Shown here piece by piece: positions 20,880 to 30,000 of a stretch of 30,000 nucleotides of DNA (the first letter of the stretch is position 1; each line of letters begins with the position of its first letter). The translations under genes and the position numbers were made by a program. Source of the DNA: Neocallimastix lanati (nom. inval.) (taxonomy: Eukaryota > Neocallimastigomycota > Neocallimastigomycetes > Neocallimastigales > Neocallimastigaceae). The notes below the pieces were generated by a model. It was not told the origin of the DNA. It saw nothing but the letters and a program-made list of their open reading frames with translations, and did no database searches. The stretch spans positions 377,501 to 407,500 of the forward strand of contig JACVTC010000140.1 in the NCBI GenBank assembly GCA_016946835.1, given 5' to 3'.

Positions 20880-21260
20880 TAATTATTATTTATTGAAGTG
20901 TTGTATTTCGCCAAAAGTTGAATTTCGTCCAGTTGAATTTCGCCAAATTCTTGGTGGCTTATAAATATTCGTCATAAAATATCACCACATTTATTATTCA
21001 CGCCATATTGTGAATATATAGCTTTTTAAAAATTGTAGAAAAAAGCCACAAAATTATGATACAATTAGATCTACGCCCCACGTAAAATTACGTGTTTGAA
21101 AATTTTTGAGAATTGTAATTTTATTTATTTAATTAATTAATTATTATTCATTAAATTTTTAATAAAATTAAGTGGCTTAAAATTAAAAATATTTAAGCCA
21201 TACAACAAAATACAAATTTTTGTAATAAAAATTTTCGAAATGCACACTCCCCTTAAGTCA
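20880..21260 (-). mobile_element. Relic related to the 13911-14074 element, inverted copy
   Basis: 21201-21252 is the reverse complement of 13997-14048 with only about two differences (TACAACAAAATACAAATTT to GCACACTCCCC). The rest is different but shares motifs: CGCCATATTG at 21001 (also 13916), several AAGCCAC/GTGGCTT words in both orientations, and three direct ATTTCG units (20900, 20917, 20932). Hairpins are present: TGGCTTAAA (21173-21181) with TTTAAGCCA (21192-21200), and CACGTAAAATTACGTG (21079-21094). GC content is well above the flanks. No coding frame. The outer boundaries are uncertain. Confidence 0.5.
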
Positions 21261-21382
21261 TTTATTTTATATAATAAATATGTACGTTCCATTGAATGTA
21301 ATTTTTATGAATATAAAAAAATATTAAATTATTATTATTAAAAAAGGTTCTTTAATAAAGAAATAAAATTTTAGTAAAAAAG

Positions 21383-21445
<63 letters not shown>

Positions 21446-21446
21446 A
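21383..21446. repeat. (AAAT)n microsatellite
   Basis: An uninterrupted run of AAAT units follows AGT and ends in the left arm of the palindrome at 21441-21477. Confidence 0.95.
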
Positions 21447-21477
21447 TTCTTTAATTGTAATAATTAAAGAATTTATT
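21441..21477. repeat. Perfect 16-bp inverted repeat, 5-nt loop
   Basis: AATAAATTCTTTAATT (21441-21456) and AATTAAAGAATTTATT (21462-21477) are exact inverted arms around GTAAT. It lies about 150 bp beyond the stop of the minus-strand gene at 21627. It could form a hairpin in a transcript or be a chance or repeat-derived palindrome. Confidence 0.85.
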
Positions 21478-21540
21478 AATACGAATTTATGAACGTTATA
21501 ATACCATGAATATTATTATTTTGTGTTAAAACTATTCTAA

Positions 21541-21626
21541 TTTTTTTTTTTTATTTTTTTTTTTTTTATTTTTTTTTTTTTTATTTTTTTTTTTTTATTT
21601 TTTTTTTTTTATTTATTTTTTTTTTA
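21541..21626. repeat. T14A minisatellite abutting a stop codon
   Basis: T runs are broken by single A bases at 21553, 21568, 21583, 21597 and 21611, a period of 14 to 15 bp. It touches the TAA of the minus-strand gene, so that gene's 3' UTR would begin with an A-rich tract. Confidence 0.9.
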
Positions 21627-22754
21627 TTAGATTTGATTACTTAATAAACTTCTTTGTTCTAAACTATTTGTAATATAATATATTGATGTTAATAATAAAA
21701 CAATAAATAGATGAGTAAAAATAATCAATTTAAAAAAGTTTAAGATAAAATTAAAAAATTTTTGAATTACAGTTCTTTTACGAATATTATTTATACTTTC
21801 ATGTCCATTTTCAATTCGCTCTTTCTTTAAATTTCGTTGTCTAAGGAATGGATTTCTTTTGTTTTTTTTTGATAAATTTAATGTTTCACTATTATTTGGT
21901 GGTAAGTATTTTAAATATTTTTTTTTAATTTTTTTAATATTCGTTGAATTATTATCAATATTTTCTTTCTCTAAATTTTTATTTTCTAAATTTTTACTAT
22001 TTTTTAACTCTTCTAATGACGTATTTAAAGGAATAGAACTTTCCTTAATAGCAGTAATAATTTTATCACGAAGATATGTTAATTCATTCAAATTACCTTC
22101 AATAATATATGAATTTTTAGTATTTCTACGATATAAATTGTAGTTTTCATGTTTTTTATATTTAATTTCACCAGATACATATTTAACATTTTCATTATTA
22201 CCTGTACCATCAAGGGTATAAAATTCTAAATATCTAACTGGAGAATAAGAAAAAATATCGTATAAAATATTTATGAAAATGCACACAATCGATTGTGCTA
22301 TTACAATTTTTATATGAACATTATATACTTTTAAAAGTACAGCAGCAATAACACTTCCTAAAAATAAGCCTCTTAATAACGCCCTAAATATTATATCATC
22401 AAGAGAATTTCTTTGAGTAAAATAATTATTATTTAGTACAGTATGTTCCTTGTCATTATCATTAATTTTTTTTGAAAGTAAAAATTGAAACGGTCCTAAA
22501 AAAGATGAACTAAAAATTGGTTTTGTTTTAATTTTAATTGAGGAAATATATTTTAAAAAAATAGTTGAATTACTAATTTCACTTGGATTTAATATAAATA
22601 CAAAATAATACCACCACGGTTTATAAGCATAACATATTATAACTCGTAAAGTAGTTACTATTACTATATTGTAATGAAGATTTATTATTCCTTTAATATT
22701 GCAATAACGATATATAAATTTCTCATCTTCAATTAAATTAACATCTTGTATCAT
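21627..22754 (-). CDS. Predicted membrane protein with split PH-like domain, unknown function
   Basis: An intact single-exon frame of 375 residues from ATG 22754 to TAA 21627. I do not recognise the family. Hydropathy by eye gives two adjacent membrane segments (about 123-145 and 147-169, joined by a very short turn) and a third near the C terminus (about 335-361). Residues 13-45 (FIYRYCNIKG...VTTLRVIIC) and 60-80 (IFLKYISSIKIKT) look like the first strands of a PH/GRAM-like module. After the paired membrane segments, 172-240 (VRYLEFYTLDG ... YIIEGNLNELTYLRDKIITAI) look like its remaining strands and C-terminal helix; this split-domain idea is inference. Residues 245-330 are Lys/Asn-rich and probably cytosolic. 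Upstream is AT-only; downstream is a T-tract repeat. A membrane-contact or lipid-binding role would fit but is unproven. The mixed, non-repetitive sequence over 375 codons makes a chance frame very unlikely. Confidence 0.75.
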   Translation of the reverse strand: MIQDVNLIEDEKFIYRYCNIKGIINLHYNIVIVTTLRVIICYAYKPWWYYFVFILNPSEISNSTIFLKYISSIKIKTKPIFSSSFLGPFQFLLSKKINDNDKEHTVLNNNYFTQRNSLDDIIFRALLRGLFLGSVIAAVLLKVYNVHIKIVIAQSIVCIFINILYDIFSYSPVRYLEFYTLDGTGNNENVKYVSGEIKYKKHENYNLYRRNTKNSYIIEGNLNELTYLRDKIITAIKESSIPLNTSLEELKNSKNLENKNLEKENIDNNSTNIKKIKKKYLKYLPPNNSETLNLSKKNKRNPFLRQRNLKKERIENGHESINNIRKRTVIQKFFNFILNFFKLIIFTHLFIVLLLTSIYYITNSLEQRSLLSNQI

Positions 22755-23270
22755 GATTTAAATTTATAAAACTTTTATTTATGCTTTTTTTTTTTTATTT
22801 ACTTAATAAGTTATTATTTATGAATTGAAATAATAATACTAAAAAAAAAAAACTGAAAATTTATTTAATGTATAAATTTTTTATAAGGTTAGATTATTTA
22901 CATTATATAGATTTAATTTTAATAAATTGGGAGCATTGCATTACATTAAATTTTATTTTTCATTGTGGCGTTATATGACAGTTTCATTATTTTAAATAAG
23001 ATATAAATGAATAAAAATAAAAAATAATATATAAAAAAATAAAAAATTAAAACACAAAATTAGTCTTTATTTTAATGTTAAGACTTTTTATCTAATAATT
23101 AGAATAATATTTATTTATTTAATAATTAATATTATAATATCTATTACATTTAGAATTTTTGTATTTTAGTATTTTTCTTATAATGGTTTTTAAATAATAA
23201 TAAATTCAAATTATAAACTTATATTTAATAATAATAAAATAATAATTAACTATATAAAAATATTCATAAA

Positions 23271-23311
<41 letters not shown>

Positions 23312-25503
23312 TATAAGTAATATTGAAATAATTATTTAATTATTTAATTATTTAATAATACTTAATTATAAAGATATATTTTAATATTTTTATAAGAATA
23401 GTAATTAAAAAATTATTTAATAATATTTAATTATAAAGATATATTTTATTATTTTTATAATAGATTAATTACTTATCAATATATATTTATTTTTATAAAA
23501 AAAATATTGAAATTATTAATTTATAATTTCATTTATTCATTTATTTTAATATTTTATATTTTTAATTCATGTATTTATTCCAATACATTACCAAGAAAAA
23601 AATGGAACTTTTATGCAATACGCCATAATTAAATACAAAAATTTCATATATATTATTTTATAAAAATAAAAAATTATTTCTTCCGAATATTAGAATTGGT
23701 TAATTTTTTAATGTCATTTTTTTGTATTAAATATGTTAGATTCTATATATAAAAATAATATTTTACATAAATCTTCTTATAAAAAGAATTTATACAAAAA
23801 ATTCTTTTTTTATATGATAAATAATTTTAAGAATGTATATAATAAGATTTTATATTATTTTATAATTTTTACATTATTTATTAACATAATATTTTATGTT
23901 TTTAAATTTTTTTTTTTTCCAAAAAAAAAAAAAAAAAAAAGATTAAGGTAATACAACTACTTTGTTGTGACAAATATTTAAATATATATATATATATATA
24001 TAAATTATAATAATGAAAGCTTATACAAAAAAAAAAAAAAAAAAAAAAAAAAAAGCATATAAGGTTCATTATTAATTATAATTAAAAATTAATTTAAATA
24101 TGTAAAATAATAAATGATTATTTGATTATTTAATCCATTTTTTTTATTTTTATTAATATTTATTATGGTAATGCTGTACTTGTTTTTATAATTAAAAATT
24201 GAAAATTAATGATAAATAACTTAATTATATTTAAATTATAAAATATTATATTTAAAAATATGCTTTATTTCAAATATATTATATACATATAATATGATAT
24301 TATTTTATTATATATTTATTTTAAATTTAAATTTATTTTTATTATGATTGTAAACTTCATTTTAATTTAATTATGTTTAATTTTAAGATTTAATTTTAAA
24401 ATTTTTTTCTTTTATTCATAATATTGTATGAATTGTATGAAATAAAAAATAATTGAAGTAAATTTCAAAAGCTTTATTCTGTTGATTTAGAATCAATTTG
24501 AATAATAATAGTTTTTTTTTTCTTTTTGTTTCTTTTCTTTTCATTAATTTTTAGATTTAATAATTATCATATATAAAATAAATCTTCCTTTTAATTAAAT
24601 TTTTTTAAATTTTTTAATAAATATTTTACAAAGAAATTACTTTTTTTATTATGTGAAATATAATATATAAGCTATTTTAATATCAATAATAATAATAAGA
24701 CATTCATATCCTATGATATTTACAGCAAAAACTTAATAAAATATAAAAAAAAACTGAATATTAATTATAATAATATATTTTGCTATTACAATAATTATGT
24801 ATTTCTTTTTTTTCAATTATTGTAAACTTTTTAATTTTCAAATATATATATATATTTTAATAAAAATGGTTTATTGAATAATAATTATATATAATTATAA
24901 TATAATTACAATGTAATTGAAATATATGATATAAAAAATAAATATTAAAATATTATTTATATAATATTTAATCTATTACAATTTTCTTTAATGATTTGGT
25001 ATTACTAATTACTGAATTACTGAGTATAAATCTTTATAATTTTTTTTAATTTTATAGTGACATATATATTAATTCAATAATTTTTTAAATTATAAATTAT
25101 TGTATATACTAAATATAAAAATAATTTTCGCTCTTTAAAGGATTTTATAATATATAATAGTAATAATTGTAATGTTATGAGAGTGATAAATAAAAAAAAC
25201 TAATCATATAATTATAAAAGAGGTATGTGATTTATTTAAACTGAGTCATTTTATTATTAAAATATCAATTAAATGTACATACATTTTAATCTAATTTTTT
25301 TTAAATTAAAAATTTAATTATTATTTTTTTTCAGCTTTATTAAATTTACATATATATTATAATATATTATGATATATAGAATATATTAAAATTTAAAAAG
25401 TTTAATAGAAGCTTATAATTTTAAAAATTAAATAATAAAATATAATAATTAAAATTTAATAAATTATAAATAAATATATTAAATAAATATGTAGATAAAT
25501 ATG

Positions 25504-25538
<35 letters not shown>

Positions 25539-26042
25539 AAATTACTGAAAATAATAAAAGTTAAAGTTTAAAAATATGATAATATTTAAAAAAAAAATGA
25601 TTAAAATTTTTAAAAATATAAAATATAAAATTTTATTTATTTACATTTATTTATATATTTATTTATATAGTTATTAATTTATTTATAAAATTAATATTCA
25701 ATATTTTATTATTTAATTATTTTGTTTTTATATTGTTTTATTTAATATATTTTATATTATTATTATTTTTTTAATAATCTTTAATATTATATTTTCATAT
25801 ATTTTATCTTTAATTATTATCTTTTAAATTTTTTAACAATTTATTATTATTATATAGAAGATATTGAATTTCAAATTCTTAAAATTAATAATAAAACATA
25901 TTAATAAAAGTTATATTAGTTCAATATTATTAATAATAAAATATTTAATATTAAATATAACAATGATGTGATTAATTAATTATTTTTATTTAATTTTATT
26001 TTTTATTATTTTTTTTATTTGAAATTTTTTTATTCATATTTT

Positions 26043-26102
<60 letters not shown>

Positions 26103-27293
26103 CTTTTGATATTTTAAACTTTTTTTTTTTTTGTACAAAGTGTAATATAAAAGAATATTGTAATTTTATAATTTACTCTCAATTCAAATCAATATTAACA
26201 AGATAATTGTTTAGTAATTATAAATGATGATGTAACTTGAGAATAAAATGAATAATAATCATATAAATTATAAATTTGAAAAAGGATTATAATAAAATAT
26301 ATATTAATATAAGAATAATAATAAAGGAAGAAAATAAAAATTCATTAAAAAAATAAAAAATAAAAAATTAATAAATAAAAGAATACTTGAATACTTTTTA
26401 AAAAATAAAAAAAAATTATATAAAAAATTAATTTTAAATAAGAATTTAATATGATTTAATATTCATTATATTGCTATTATTTTTTATTCTTCATTTTTTG
26501 TTGTATTTATTAATACATTTAAATTCAAATATATTAATATATATTACTTTAAGAAAACTTATTAAATTATAAATATCAACAAGTTTATATATATATATTT
26601 TATATTTTGTTTTCTGTAATTGTTATAATTATTTTAATTTATTTAATTTTTTTTACAATTTAAATAATTTTGCAAATCACTTTGAGCATAGTTTATTAAA
26701 ATCAAAAATTTAATAATCAATTTCAATAGAACATTTGTTTAAAGTATTGGTACATACATATACATATTTAAATATTATACAGTAGTTTAACCAATTTTTT
26801 CTTAAAGAAGAAAATTATATTAATAAAATCAAAAGTAATTAATATTTTTCATTATAATTTTTATATGTTAATTTTATTATGTAAGTATATTGTATTTATG
26901 AAAAGGAATAAAAGGCTTCACACAAAATGATAAAATATATACTATATTATAAATTTATAAATATTTATTTACTTGAATTTAAAAGAAATATTATATATTG
27001 TAATATAAAATAATATATATATTTACTAATATATATATGTTATTTTATTATAATTTTATTATATGAATGATACATCAATAAATGCAAAAAATAATGAAAT
27101 GAATAAAAATGAATAACTGAATAATTAACGAATTAATAAAACAACTAATATAAAATTATATAAATTTAGTATCTTTGGTTTCTATCTCTATTGAAGTTAA
27201 TTGGATTTAAAAATTAATTATAAAATAAAAAATCATAAGACATTGAAATATTACAATAATTAATTTAAAAAATATTTTTAATTTTTTTATATC
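22755..27293. other. Gene-free AT-rich intergenic region, 4.5 kb
   Basis: No supported gene. Features are a GC-richer patch at 22925-22985 with CATTGTGGCG, a 35-T run at 23276-23310, AATACGCCAT at 23617-23626 (identical to the end of the element at 13911), a 28-A run at 24027-24054, AT dinucleotide runs near 23985, an AAAT run near 25503-25540 and a 51-T run at 26045-26095. A 72-codon frame at 23733-23951 is Lys/Phe/Asn low complexity and I do not call it. The promoter of the bromodomain gene should lie just upstream of 27294. Confidence 0.65.
26045..26095. repeat. Poly(T) homopolymer, 51 bases
   Basis: The longest single-base run in the window. No retroelement body is recognisable on either side. 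Confidence 0.95.

Positions 27294-30000
<2,707 letters not shown>

Noticed and set aside
21859-22143. Plus-strand frame of 94 codons.
   Set aside because: Complement of the Lys/Asn-rich part of the membrane-protein gene.
23733-23951. Plus-strand 72-codon Lys/Phe/Asn frame with a hydrophobic middle.
   Set aside because: It ends in a homopolymer A run, has low complexity and could arise by chance in AT-rich DNA.

Overview
The window is extremely A+T-rich eukaryotic DNA (well over 80 percent by eye). It has few genes, short GT-AG introns (about 95 to 320 nt), long AAT-encoded poly-Asn tracts, many A/T homopolymers and a great deal of simple-sequence DNA. A bromodomain/BET gene, a TEAD-type domain, a FLYWCH/MULE transposase relic and a LINE fragment, together with the wide AT-only gaps, fit an early-diverging fungus best. 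Anaerobic gut fungi (Neocallimastigomycota) are my first guess. A Dictyostelium-like amoeba is less likely because the genes are so sparse. The lineage call is inference.

Layout: 1-1593 holds an (ATTT)n tract, one copy of a dispersed repeat and a tRNA-like relic. 1594-2543 is a 5'-truncated LINE 3' end on the minus strand with a poly(A) tail and a perfect 14-bp target-site duplication; it interrupts a small Asn-rich reading frame. A second copy of the dispersed repeat lies near 3100-3450, followed by about 4.6 kb of AT-only DNA with one GC-richer patch at 4124-4213. 8063-12465 (+) is a five-exon gene whose C-terminal 206 residues match the YAP-binding domain of TEAD transcription factors; no TEA DNA-binding domain is present. 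13911-14074 is a small element with 10-bp inverted ends. 14312-19290 is a 5-kb satellite of TAAAA pentamers punctuated by 31 identical 34-bp blocks, with older variant blocks only at the edges. 19731-19891 is a 38-bp minisatellite that cuts off a FLYWCH/MULE transposase relic (19890-20474, minus) at its first catalytic Asp. 20880-21260 is a relic carrying an inverted copy of the element at 13997-14048, so the satellite lies between inverted copies. 21627-22754 (minus) is a single-exon membrane protein with a possible split PH-like domain. 22755-27293 is gene-free AT-rich DNA. 27294-30000 (+) is the 5' part of a BET-family double-bromodomain gene, five exons so far, running off the window end.

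The two best-defined genes are chromatin/transcription factors: a BET acetyl-lysine reader and a TEAD-fold protein. Nothing shows that they work together, and they are 15 kb apart across repeats. The rest of the window is shaped by transposon debris and expansion of simple repeats.
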